In this document: piece by piece, positions 50,041 through 59,113 of the stretch
Numbering within the stretch: position 1 is the stretch's first letter
Layout of the letters: every line of letters starts with the position of its first letter
Assembly: GCA_023439545.1 (NCBI GenBank)
Contig: JAEXNT010000071.1
Coordinates: forward strand, 1 to 64,000
DNA from: Bacillota bacterium
Lineage (GTDB): Bacteria; Bacillota; Clostridia; Acetivibrionales; DTU013
Reading direction: 5' to 3'
DNA: 64,000 nt
The notes under the pieces: generated by a model
Databases searched by the model: none
The model's input: the letters and a program-made list of their open reading frames with translations, nothing else
Told to the model about the DNA's origin: nothing
Translations under genes and position numbers: made by a program

Positions 50041-53000
50041 TCATATGCTCTTCCGCCAGAGAGTGACCCCGCTGTAGCCTCTGTCGTATCCGCACTCAAG
50101 CAGCTTGTCATATACGGGTGAATCCTCGATTTTGACAGGCTCCGCATCTTTGCTTTCTTTCCAGTACTCTGTGAAAATGTTTTTTTTGCCGACCCACAGG
50201 CAGCGGTTCTGAAAAGAATTGACGAAGCTGGCTGCAGCCTTTTCGATAATTTCCTGACGCTCGGTCAGCGGCTGTAAAGTCGAACCATATTCCCTGATAA
50301 GCAGGACAGGTCTTCCGTTTTCGAAAACCATTGCGGTTCCCTGCTGTTTTGGGAATCTAACGGGCAAAGAGGATGATAGCAAATCTCTGTAAGGGTTCGC
50401 AGGATCGCAGCTGCAAAGCGTTATGTAGCTTTCAGTTTGCTGGGGCTGGTCGAACTGCCTGATCTGTTCAAGGTCGTTGTCCCTGGCGAATTGTATTCCT
50501 GAGAGACCTTCCAAATAGAAGCCTCTTTTGATCCCGCTCGTGAACTCATTGTTTTTCAACCAGTTATAAAGATCGGACCAACTGTACCTGCTTTTTTCGA
50601 TACTGGCAATTTCTTTTGAAACAAGACCGTAACGGTCGAGAAGACTCTTGATATATCCGGATTTCCCTGCTCCATCTATATCTGACTCAGACGTCGATAT
50701 CCTGTACCACCTTCCCATATTGGGATAGGTGTTATATTTCGTCCATGGTGAATTCTTGCGCTCATTGTCAGCATAATAACGGATGACAGAGAACGAATCA
50801 TTTGCTATGACTCCGCACCATACCAGCCTCTCCATTTTGGCCAGAAGATCGGCCGGCGCTATCGCAAGCTGCTTCGAGATATCCTTGAGGAAGCACGCTC
50901 CCCGATCATCCAGCAGTTTAAGCAGCTTCTCCTCATACTCATCCAAAGTGAATTCGAGCCGCTGTAACGCGGACTGAACAAAGTCGCCTGTAGTTAATGA
51001 TTCAGGTCTGAAAGGCACGATTTCAGCAGATGCTTCGGAGGCTGTTTTGGCGTATGTCTCAGAGGGAGCCCCATAAGCTGATCTAGCGGATTTTTCGGCT
51101 TCGATTTTTACATACGTTTCGGCCGATGCATCTTCAAATTTTCCGCCGGCTGCTGGGCAGGACTCTCTATAGCCTGTTGCATCTTCCCTGTATATCATAA
51201 AAGCGGCTTCCCTGGTATTTCCGTTCGTCCTGCAGGTCCACTGCACAGTTCCTGTAGAACAGAGATAGTCGAGCATTCTGGGCTCATACTTTGCGATCCT
51301 CGTCGGAAATATGAAATCCTCCCACCAGGATACCGGGAAGTAACGGCCCTGCAAAAGCTTTATCGCCTCTAGCAGCTTGTCTTCGGCAGGCAGTACGCTC
51401 TCATTCAGTAAATGCCTGCTGAAATAGTATTGGCAGTATACTTCGGGCGATTTGGGCTTCATATCGCTCCGAGCCATCTGTATGGTTTTCTTTTTAATCC
51501 TTTCGTATACCTTTCGATGGCAGTATATGCTCTCTTCCGGAGTTTTCATCTGCTTCAGCAGCAATACCTCGCCAGATGAGGATAATGCTTTCAGAGCCGA
51601 GCTTACGATTTCTATCTTCATCGAATATCTAGCTGACAGATTGTTCAACGTAAAAGTACCGCAGTAAAGGATATGTCTTCGTATAAGCCTGACTGCGGCT
51701 TCATCGGCTTTTGGTGCAAGCTCGAAAATGTAGCTGCTCAGAAGCTCGATTGCCGGAGTTTTGGTCTCGCTGCCGGGCAGTCCGCATCTGACCGTGGACT
51801 TCATAGAATCACGGCCGGAGGTCACGCAATACAGCGGATAATCCTCTGCGGCTATCCAGTAAGACGCTGCATCAGTATCCGCACTGTCGTCCGCAATTGC
51901 ATCCGCACTAGCATCCACATGATCGTTCGTACTATCGCCAACACGATCATCTATACTGTCAACCAAGCTGTAACCCGTGCTATCCTTCGCTCTGCCATCC
52001 TTCGCTCTGCCATCCATGCAGATCCTTATTACTCTTCTTTGTTCCTCCAGTTGATGCAAATAGGCTGCTACAGTGTCGTAATCCGCCTCTTTGAATTTTC
52101 TGGAGCCGTATGGTTCGGCTTTGATTTCTCCGAAGGAATAGATGAAATAATAAAGATCATCGGCATTTGAGAGCTTCCTGCTGAATTTATAATTGATGAG
52201 CTCATTTTCTACGGCTTTAATCGCACGTGGATCAAGCAGTTCGTATTCTCCGTTCTCACCAGCGGCAAGCCTTATGAAATCGCGGTCATTGACAAGCAGC
52301 TGATTCCTGCGCTCGGCTACGGGCAGGTCGTAAGCGTACTGGTATATCTGCCAGAAGTTGAATATCAGTTCTGCTGAGAAAGGAGAAGGCTTTTCGGTAT
52401 AAACGTCAATCACCTTCACATTCCCGAGGCTGATCTTTTCCACAAGATCGTAAAGGCTCCTCAAATCAAAAATATCATTGACACATTCGCGGTAAGTCTC
52501 GACAACTGCGGGATGATCAGGCTCCTTCAGCACAGCTTCAGCTGTTTCGGCGCATCTTAAGCGTTGAATCCACAAGGGAGTTCTTTTCCCGAAGCCCTGC
52601 ATATCGACAAGCAGAGAACGGGTCAGATTGTACCGCAGATTGATGTTGAACAGAGGGGCGTCCGGTAGAAGCTCGAGAACTTCGTTTTCAAGCTCTTCGC
52701 GGTCGATCAGCGAAAAAATATTGGACAGCTTTCCTGTGTAGCCGAATATGTGAAAAAGTATGCCGTCGTTGTTATAAACATACTCCATCCTGCAGTTCAA
52801 CAGCTTCGTCAGTTTCGAATGCAGCAGGACCGCCAGCGGAGCATGTATCCTTCCACCGAAGGGGGAATGGATAACAATCCGCCTGTCGCCGGTCTCGTCG
52901 CTGAAATGCTCACAGATGATTCTCCCCGCGCCGGGCAGCAATTTTGTGTCCTCAAGCTGATCTGCTATGTAATTTCTGAGGTTTTCGGCCGCGGTTCGGT

Positions 53001-54954
53001 CCAGACCGCATTCAGAAGCCATAAAATCATAGAATTTTTCGGTATTGTAATTGCCTTCAATAAGCTGCAGAAAGCTGCTTCGCTTCTTTCCGGTTTCATA
53101 GGTTCTCAGTATCTGGTCTCCCATCCAGAAAGGTATTTTTGCGCCGGAAGCATTGGACGGGCTTACTATGACGCGGTCCTTCTCGATCTTCTCGAGCCGC
53201 CATACCGAGCTTCCGAGGTAAAACCTGTCTCCAAGCCTGCTTTCGAATACGAACTCCTCCTGCAGCTCTCCGACCTTTACCCCGGTATCCTTCAAATACA
53301 CGGTGTAATTGCCCTTATCAGGTATGGTGCCGCCGCTCATCAGGCACATCCTTCTACCGAGAGGTGTACTTCTGACAGTTCCTTCACCCTTGTCATAAAT
53401 AATCCTTGGCTTTTTAGAACCCGGGTCATCTGCCGGAGACGGATCCGACAGCATCAGCAGCACGTCCTCGAATTGTTTCCCGGGAAGCTCCCTGTACGGG
53501 TACGAGCCTTTTATGATGCTGTATATGTCTTCCGCCTTTTGCTCTCCTTCGCACGCGATTGATGTCACCTGCTGGGCGAGTATGTCAAGGCAGTTCTGCG
53601 GTACATGTATGTTCTCTATCTCATAATTTTCAGCCTGGTAGGATACAAACGCCGAATCGAGCAGATCGCTTCTGGTCTTCGGAATGATCACACCCTTACT
53701 GACCGCGTCGAGCCTGTGGCCTGAACGCCCGATCCTCTGAAGCACTTGAGATACGGAACCAGGAGAGCTTACCTGAACCACAAGATCTATGGAACCGATG
53801 TCAATACCAAGTTCGAGAGAGGACGTCGCTACGAGGCAGGTGAGCTCGCCGTCCTTCAGCTGCCGCTCAAGCTCCTGACGGACCTCTTTTGATATGCTTC
53901 CGTGGTGCGTCTTGACGAAAGGCTCGCCGTTCAGCATGTTAAGACCTGCGGCTACAAGCTCTGCAACCCTTCTGTTGTTTACAAATATCAGAGTGGATCT
54001 ATGAGCGCGAACCATCGCAAGCAATTCGCCGTATATCGCGGGCCACACGGTATTGCCGGGCAAGACCTTCAGATCCTTGACCGGCAGACTTACCGAAAGA
54101 TCGAAGCGTCTTTTTTTATCACAATTGATTATTGTAATATCTCTAGGTATTAGAGATTTGTTCGGGCCAACTGCGTTTCCTGCGAGAAATCTTGCGGCCT
54201 CGTCCAAAGGATTGACGGTCGCCGTAAGGCCGATGCGTTTCAGCGGCTTTCCCGCTGTCCTTTCAAGCCTCTCCAGCGTTACGGCAAGATGGACGCCCCT
54301 TTTGTTGGCGCATATCGAATGAATCTCGTCAACTATGAGATATTCGACAGTAGAGAACAATTTGCGGTAGGTTTCCGAAGTCAGCATTATGTAAAGTGAC
54401 TCGGGCGTAGTAATAAGTATATCCGGCGGGTATTTTGCCATTCTGGCCCTGTCCTTTTGTGGGGTATCGCCTGTCCTTATGGCTGTTTCCACGTCAGGCA
54501 GCTCAAGCCCCTCGGCTGCCGCCTTTTTCCTGATGCCGTCTATAGGTAGTTCGAGGTTGCGGTATATATCGTTGTTCAGAGCTTTCAAAGGTGAAATATA
54601 AACTATCCTGATGCCTGTATTCCTGCTGCCGAGCTTCTTTTGGGCATAGATCCAGTCCAGGCACTTCAGGAAAGCGGCGAACGTCTTGCCGGAGCCGGTA
54701 GGCGCACAAATAAGAACGTTCTTGTCCGATGCTATCTCAGGCCAGCCTCTGCGCTGCGGTTCGCTCGGCTCCCCTACGTTTTCCCTGAACCAGTCCCTGA
54801 CGATCGGGCTGAAGCTCCCCAACGCATCCGTTTCGTTACTTTTAGAACCCGGTGCATTTATTGAATTGGCCGGATTTATCGAATTTATAGAATTTAATGA
54901 ATCTGTCGAATCTATAAAATTTAATGAATTTATTATTTTTTTTGAGCTTTCCAT
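50041..54954 (-). CDS. lhr: Lhr-type large ATP-dependent helicase
   Basis: A very long superfamily-2 3'-5' helicase, 1637 residues, in the size class of full-length Lhr (core plus C-terminal domain) linked to DNA repair. Motifs: Walker A LICAPTGSGKTFAAF (about 81-95), LIVDEIHSI (DEIH), GLTATV, and ATSSLELGIDIGSIDLVVQV with QRIGRSGHR (motif VI). The Lhr-CTD region contains winged-helix repeats. Two low-complexity inserts stand out: an Asn/Ser/Ile-rich N-terminus (DSLNSINSINPANSI) and a tandem DGRAKDGRAKD plus Asp/Ala-rich tract near residues 990-1040. GAGGAATTG precedes the ATG. It lies between ftsY and ffh groups, not its usual neighbours. Confidence 0.93.
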   Translation of the reverse strand: MESSKKIINSLNFIDSTDSLNSINSINPANSINAPGSKSNETDALGSFSPIVRDWFRENVGEPSEPQRRGWPEIASDKNVLICAPTGSGKTFAAFLKCLDWIYAQKKLGSRNTGIRIVYISPLKALNNDIYRNLELPIDGIRKKAAAEGLELPDVETAIRTGDTPQKDRARMAKYPPDILITTPESLYIMLTSETYRKLFSTVEYLIVDEIHSICANKRGVHLAVTLERLERTAGKPLKRIGLTATVNPLDEAARFLAGNAVGPNKSLIPRDITIINCDKKRRFDLSVSLPVKDLKVLPGNTVWPAIYGELLAMVRAHRSTLIFVNNRRVAELVAAGLNMLNGEPFVKTHHGSISKEVRQELERQLKDGELTCLVATSSLELGIDIGSIDLVVQVSSPGSVSQVLQRIGRSGHRLDAVSKGVIIPKTRSDLLDSAFVSYQAENYEIENIHVPQNCLDILAQQVTSIACEGEQKAEDIYSIIKGSYPYRELPGKQFEDVLLMLSDPSPADDPGSKKPRIIYDKGEGTVRSTPLGRRMCLMSGGTIPDKGNYTVYLKDTGVKVGELQEEFVFESRLGDRFYLGSSVWRLEKIEKDRVIVSPSNASGAKIPFWMGDQILRTYETGKKRSSFLQLIEGNYNTEKFYDFMASECGLDRTAAENLRNYIADQLEDTKLLPGAGRIICEHFSDETGDRRIVIHSPFGGRIHAPLAVLLHSKLTKLLNCRMEYVYNNDGILFHIFGYTGKLSNIFSLIDREELENEVLELLPDAPLFNINLRYNLTRSLLVDMQGFGKRTPLWIQRLRCAETAEAVLKEPDHPAVVETYRECVNDIFDLRSLYDLVEKISLGNVKVIDVYTEKPSPFSAELIFNFWQIYQYAYDLPVAERRNQLLVNDRDFIRLAAGENGEYELLDPRAIKAVENELINYKFSRKLSNADDLYYFIYSFGEIKAEPYGSRKFKEADYDTVAAYLHQLEEQRRVIRICMDGRAKDGRAKDSTGYSLVDSIDDRVGDSTNDHVDASADAIADDSADTDAASYWIAAEDYPLYCVTSGRDSMKSTVRCGLPGSETKTPAIELLSSYIFELAPKADEAAVRLIRRHILYCGTFTLNNLSARYSMKIEIVSSALKALSSSGEVLLLKQMKTPEESIYCHRKVYERIKKKTIQMARSDMKPKSPEVYCQYYFSRHLLNESVLPAEDKLLEAIKLLQGRYFPVSWWEDFIFPTRIAKYEPRMLDYLCSTGTVQWTCRTNGNTREAAFMIYREDATGYRESCPAAGGKFEDASAETYVKIEAEKSARSAYGAPSETYAKTASEASAEIVPFRPESLTTGDFVQSALQRLEFTLDEYEEKLLKLLDDRGACFLKDISKQLAIAPADLLAKMERLVWCGVIANDSFSVIRYYADNERKNSPWTKYNTYPNMGRWYRISTSESDIDGAGKSGYIKSLLDRYGLVSKEIASIEKSRYSWSDLYNWLKNNEFTSGIKRGFYLEGLSGIQFARDNDLEQIRQFDQPQQTESYITLCSCDPANPYRDLLSSSLPVRFPKQQGTAMVFENGRPVLLIREYGSTLQPLTERQEIIEKAAASFVNSFQNRCLWVGKKNIFTEYWKESKDAEPVKIEDSPVYDKLLECGYDRGYSGVTLWRKSI

Positions 54955-55002
54955 TTCAATTCCTCACGCCAAACAAAGTGTATTTCAATTTGTTCTTATA
55001 CA

Positions 55003-55216
55003 AGTTGTTCACTGCGCCAGTTTGTTTTATGGGGAGAACAATATGCGTAAAGCCAATAGAGCCTGTTCATTTCAGCAAATACCAGGCAAAATCACGTCCT
55101 GTTCGAGAGACCGAGATCCTCAGGCGAGGCACGTTTGATTTTGCACCTGGCTGAAATTTACAGGCACTTTGGCTTGAAGCATCGTTCTCACTATAAAGCA
55201 AACTGGCGCAACAACT
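55003..55216. repeat. 214-bp imperfect palindrome (MITE-like or long stem-loop)
   Basis: The whole segment is one long imperfect inverted repeat. The outer left arm AGTTGTT..TGCGCCAGTTTG (55003-55024) complements CAAACTGGCGCA..ACAACT (55199-55216). Next inward, GAGAAC..GCGTAAAGCC pairs with GGCTTGAAGC..GTTCTC. Then GCCTGT..ATTTCAGC pairs with GCTGAAAT..ACAGGC, and CCAGGCAAAATCA with TGATTTTGCACCTGG. The apex is near 55100-55125. No transposase is encoded. It occupies nearly all of the 317-base gap between lhr and the UPF0182 gene. Size and structure suit a miniature inverted-repeat element or an ERIC-like intergenic repeat. Confidence 0.7.
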
Positions 55217-55271
55217 CATCCAATTACCATCATATCAAACACATGTTCGCTTGTAAAGAATTGCCTCCATA

Positions 55272-58031
55272 TTATCTCAACGAATCGATCAGTTTACCGA
55301 GTTCATCCATCTGCTGCTTCAGTTGGTCATATTTATCGATTAGGTCATTGACCTTCTGCTGATCAACGCCAGGGCCTGCATTCTGTCCAGGAGCCGGCGT
55401 TATTGCGCCGGGAGTGCTGTTCGAGCCCGGGTTATTGCTCGTATCCTTGTTGGAACCGTCCTGATCCGTCTGTCCGGCAGGCGCTTTGGGTATCTGGGTT
55501 GAGAACAGATCCGCGAGCGCTATGTCGAGATTTGCACCGACGCCGTACATGAATTCGTCCCCGCTCTGGTAACCTACAACAATCTCCTTTACTTCAGGTG
55601 AAGCGGACGTACTGTTTGCTCTCAAATATATCGGCTCGACATACAGAACGCTGTTTTCTACAGGTATGACCAGCAGATTGCCCTTGTAGACTTCAGATCC
55701 GCCCTGGCCCCACAGGGTCATATCCTCGGATATTTTATCGATCTGGTTGATCTTGACTTCAACCTGATATGGTCCGAAAATGTTCGTACTCTTGGGGAAA
55801 TTGTAAAGGATCATCTGCCCGTATTGATCTCCCGTATTACGTACAGCCAGCCACGACACCATGTTGTTTTTCTGTGTACCGTAAGGCGTGAACGGTCTCA
55901 TGAGTATCAGTTCGGCTTTATCCGCTGTATTGCCGGGCAGCTTGATCATATTGTAGAAGGACTCTATTTCCTGAGTTTCAGAAGAGTTGTTTCCTGAGGA
56001 ACGCTTTGCCACGTCCCATAGATCCTGCTGTGAGAAGAAATCCTCTACCTTGTCCGGCATTATGTGATACCTTTTCATCATCTCAGTCTGCAAATTGAAG
56101 AGCATCTCGGGGTACCTGGCATGAGCCATCAGCTCTTCCGGCATGGGCGAATCGGAAAACGCTTCGGGATATATCTTTTTCAACGTATTGATTATAGGGT
56201 CTGTATTGTCTATGATATAACATTCGACCTTGCCGTCGTAGGCGTCGATAACAATCTTGGCCGAATTCCTGATATAGTTGATGCCATTGAAATACTGGGC
56301 ATTCGGGAACCTGTCGCTTGTCGTATACGCATCCAAAACCCACTTGAGACTTCCGTCGGATGTCGGAAGGATATAAGGATCGCTGTCGATTGTCAGGAAA
56401 GGCAGCGCCATTCTTGCCCTATCGATTATGCTGCGGTTAAGCAGAAGTTTTGCATCTGTTGAATAGCCTGAGATCAGCATCTGAAAATCGCCGTATTTCA
56501 GGGAAAACAGCAGTTTGTTCAGAAAATTCAGGCGTACGCCGCTCTTGCCGTTATACGACGTAGTTTTACTCCCGTCGTAAGTTATTTCATCCATGCCCTT
56601 CGCCTGGACTATGACATGATCCTGGGTCAGCTCGCCGTAGTATATCTCCGGCCTAACCTTTCGCAGCACCGGATCCGGTGATTTATTGTCAAGATCGCTT
56701 AAAACGAAATCGACCTGCCCTTTCGGAGTGATCTTGTTTATAGGATTCATTACGATCCCGTAACCGTGGGTGTAGCGATACATCGTATTGACGTACGAAG
56801 TGTTCGGCAGACTATGCTTGTCTATCTCACGCGCCGTAATAAACACAGGGGTTTCCTGGCCGTTGACGGAGTAATTGATGATATCGCCTCCGCTGAAAGC
56901 GTAGAACGCTGTGTTGCTCTGCAGCTGCATGTTGCTCTGCAGCGTGGAGTTGATATCTACTATTCGTATATTACGCATAGTATCGGTGTTTCTTGCGAGC
57001 AGCTCAGGAGTCAGCTGCTGCATCTCGGGGAAGTTATAGGTCTGAATCTTATCCAGGCCATAAGCTTTACGGGTCTCGGATATATTGGCTGAAAGGTAGG
57101 ACTCCTCATATTGCAGTACATTCGGCTTGACAAAAAACGATTGGGTTAAGGTAGCAATTATAGCTACTATAAACCAGACTGCAGGGAAAACTGCTAATGA
57201 TATAACAGCCCTTTTAATTTTCGCCCTTTTAATGAAAATCAGTGCGGCGATAACGACGGCGACTATCAAAAAAGGCGCCGCGGTGTAATATTTCAGCCAG
57301 ATGTTGACATTGACATAGCTTGCACCGGTATAATCGACCACTTTTCCGTAAAGAATATCCTGTTTGGCAAGACCGTACGAAGCCGCTTTGACAAAGAAGA
57401 ACAAGGCTATGTTGACAAGGTTGTGATTCAATATGTTCTTATCCTTGAGGCTGCTGAAATCGGGATTCCCACCGTCATTTGCCATAAGCAGTATCAAATA
57501 AAAGGCAATCGTATAGATAATAAGGAAAATGACAAGAGAGGATGCAAATCCGTAAAGCGCAGAATATAGCGGTCTTTCGAAAATGTAATAGCCGATATCC
57601 TTTGAAAATACCGGGTCTGCCATATTGAAGGACGTAGGATTCAAAAAATAGAGGATCTGCTGGTATACGGCCTCTTTGAAGAAATTGGCTCCGATCAGCG
57701 CAGTAATGGCTGCAATGATCAGGTTCGGGATCTTCCGCTCGGGCAGTTGCATTTTCTTGTAATATGTATTGATGTTCTTTTTGATAAATATGTTTGTGAC
57801 GGCTATTACGGCGAAAATTATAATAAAACCTGCGAGGAACGAAAGCGCTTTAACTGCAAGGTTTGTAAGGTAAACCCCCGAAAAACCGCCTAATTCATCC
57901 ATTTGTAGTATGTTCAGATAAATGCCCGACGCAATAATCACCGCCGCCACGATCAGTACTATCAGCAGTAAAGGCAGGATCCACCTTTTTGCACTCTTTT
58001 TGTTCTTTTCCTGGTAATAATCATATACCAT
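55272..58031 (-). CDS. UPF0182 family large membrane protein
   Basis: A 919-residue protein of the UPF0182/COG1615 family, function unknown. ATG 58031 follows GAGGTG; the frame upstream is not used. About seven membrane helices occupy residues 15-310 (WILPLLLIVLIVAAVIIASG; FLAGFIIIFAVIAVTNIFI; and others). A large extracytoplasmic domain follows (TRKAYGLDKIQTYNFP-like stretch, YRYTHGYGIVMNPINKITPK, YLRANSTSASPEVKEIVVGY). The C-terminus is a Pro/Gly/Asn linker plus a short coiled coil (DKYDQLKQQMDELGKLIDSL). It sits between lhr and ftsY on the same strand. Confidence 0.93.
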   Translation of the reverse strand: MVYDYYQEKNKKSAKRWILPLLLIVLIVAAVIIASGIYLNILQMDELGGFSGVYLTNLAVKALSFLAGFIIIFAVIAVTNIFIKKNINTYYKKMQLPERKIPNLIIAAITALIGANFFKEAVYQQILYFLNPTSFNMADPVFSKDIGYYIFERPLYSALYGFASSLVIFLIIYTIAFYLILLMANDGGNPDFSSLKDKNILNHNLVNIALFFFVKAASYGLAKQDILYGKVVDYTGASYVNVNIWLKYYTAAPFLIVAVVIAALIFIKRAKIKRAVISLAVFPAVWFIVAIIATLTQSFFVKPNVLQYEESYLSANISETRKAYGLDKIQTYNFPEMQQLTPELLARNTDTMRNIRIVDINSTLQSNMQLQSNTAFYAFSGGDIINYSVNGQETPVFITAREIDKHSLPNTSYVNTMYRYTHGYGIVMNPINKITPKGQVDFVLSDLDNKSPDPVLRKVRPEIYYGELTQDHVIVQAKGMDEITYDGSKTTSYNGKSGVRLNFLNKLLFSLKYGDFQMLISGYSTDAKLLLNRSIIDRARMALPFLTIDSDPYILPTSDGSLKWVLDAYTTSDRFPNAQYFNGINYIRNSAKIVIDAYDGKVECYIIDNTDPIINTLKKIYPEAFSDSPMPEELMAHARYPEMLFNLQTEMMKRYHIMPDKVEDFFSQQDLWDVAKRSSGNNSSETQEIESFYNMIKLPGNTADKAELILMRPFTPYGTQKNNMVSWLAVRNTGDQYGQMILYNFPKSTNIFGPYQVEVKINQIDKISEDMTLWGQGGSEVYKGNLLVIPVENSVLYVEPIYLRANSTSASPEVKEIVVGYQSGDEFMYGVGANLDIALADLFSTQIPKAPAGQTDQDGSNKDTSNNPGSNSTPGAITPAPGQNAGPGVDQQKVNDLIDKYDQLKQQMDELGKLIDSLR

Positions 58032-58203
58032 TGAATTCACCTCATTTATGACTAAACTTCTATTCTGCTTTATATTTAAACTAATATAGGACACGGTTCT
58101 CCCCTGTGCCCCATTTTACCTGTCCGGACAGCAATAAGTCTGAAACTGTTTTAGCCCGTCTACCCGTTAACAAGTGGGACAAGGTCCCTGTCCCTGTGTC
58201 GCA

Positions 58204-59112
58204 TTATGAAAAAAGCGCTTCCACAAAATCCTTTGCGTTGAAGGGCTGCAGGTCGTCGATTTGCTCTCCGACGCCTATAAGCTTCACGGGAAGATCCAGT
58301 TCGGCCTTGATTGAAACAATTATGCCGCCCTTTGCCGTTCCGTCGAGCTTTGTAAGTACTATGCCCGAAATATCGGTGACTTCACTGAAGGTTTTTGCCT
58401 GGGAAACCGCGTTCTGCCCGGTCGTCGCATCCAGCACAAGAAGATTTTCACGTCTTGCACCGGGGAGCTCCCTGTCAATTATTTTCGAAACCTTTCTGAG
58501 CTCCTCCATAAGGTTCTTTTTGGTATGCAGACGGCCCGCGGTATCGCATATGAGAACATCGGCCTTTCTGGCTCTTGCAGCCTGAATGGCGTCATATATG
58601 ACTGCTGCCGGATCCGAACCTTCATCCTGCTTTATCAGCTCCACATCCACTCTTTTCGACCAGATTTCGAGCTGGTCTATGGCCGCCGCTCTGAATGTGT
58701 CGGCAGCAGCAAGGATAACTTTTTTACCGTCCTTTTTGAGCATGTTCGCGATTTTTCCGATAGAGGTAGTTTTTCCAACTCCGTTGACTCCTATTACCAT
58801 GATTACGGCCGGAGAAGGCTCTATATCGAGTTTTTCAGTTTCTTTTCCAAGTATGTCCATCAGGGACTCCTTAATAAGCTCCTTTATCCTCAGAGGGTCT
58901 GTTATCTTTTGCTCCTTGACCTTCTTTTTTACGCCGTCGATCACACGTATGGCCGTATCCATACCAAGATCCGCCGTTATCAGCACTTCCTCGAGTTCGT
59001 TGAAAAGCTCGTCGTCTACCTTCCCGAAGGAGACAAGCACCTGATCGATTTTTTCTGTAATTCCCTTTCTTGTTTTTGATAATCCTTCTTTAAGTCTGTC
59101 AAAAAAGCCCAT
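58204..59112 (-). CDS. ftsY: SRP receptor FtsY
   Basis: The membrane-associated GTPase that docks SRP-ribosome complexes at the translocon. The 302-residue protein has the short N-terminus typical of Clostridia (no acidic A domain): FFDRLKEGLSKTRKGI, then the NG domain with GVNGVGKTTSIGKIA (P-loop), LAAADTFRAAAIDQL, CDTAGRLHTKKNLMEEL, and TKLDGTAKGGIIVSI. It starts immediately after the smc stop, so the two genes are coupled. Confidence 0.98.
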   Translation of the reverse strand: MGFFDRLKEGLSKTRKGITEKIDQVLVSFGKVDDELFNELEEVLITADLGMDTAIRVIDGVKKKVKEQKITDPLRIKELIKESLMDILGKETEKLDIEPSPAVIMVIGVNGVGKTTSIGKIANMLKKDGKKVILAAADTFRAAAIDQLEIWSKRVDVELIKQDEGSDPAAVIYDAIQAARARKADVLICDTAGRLHTKKNLMEELRKVSKIIDRELPGARRENLLVLDATTGQNAVSQAKTFSEVTDISGIVLTKLDGTAKGGIIVSIKAELDLPVKLIGVGEQIDDLQPFNAKDFVEALFS

Positions 59113-59113
59113 G

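Noticed and set aside
51673..52170. Long + strand ORFs opposite lhr (also 52750-53562)
   Set aside because: These are shadows of the lhr coding frame with no ribosome binding sites or domain similarity.
54924..55154. Small + strand ORFs over the palindrome (also 55135-55362)
   Set aside because: They follow the inverted repeat, lack ribosome binding sites and look unlike protein.
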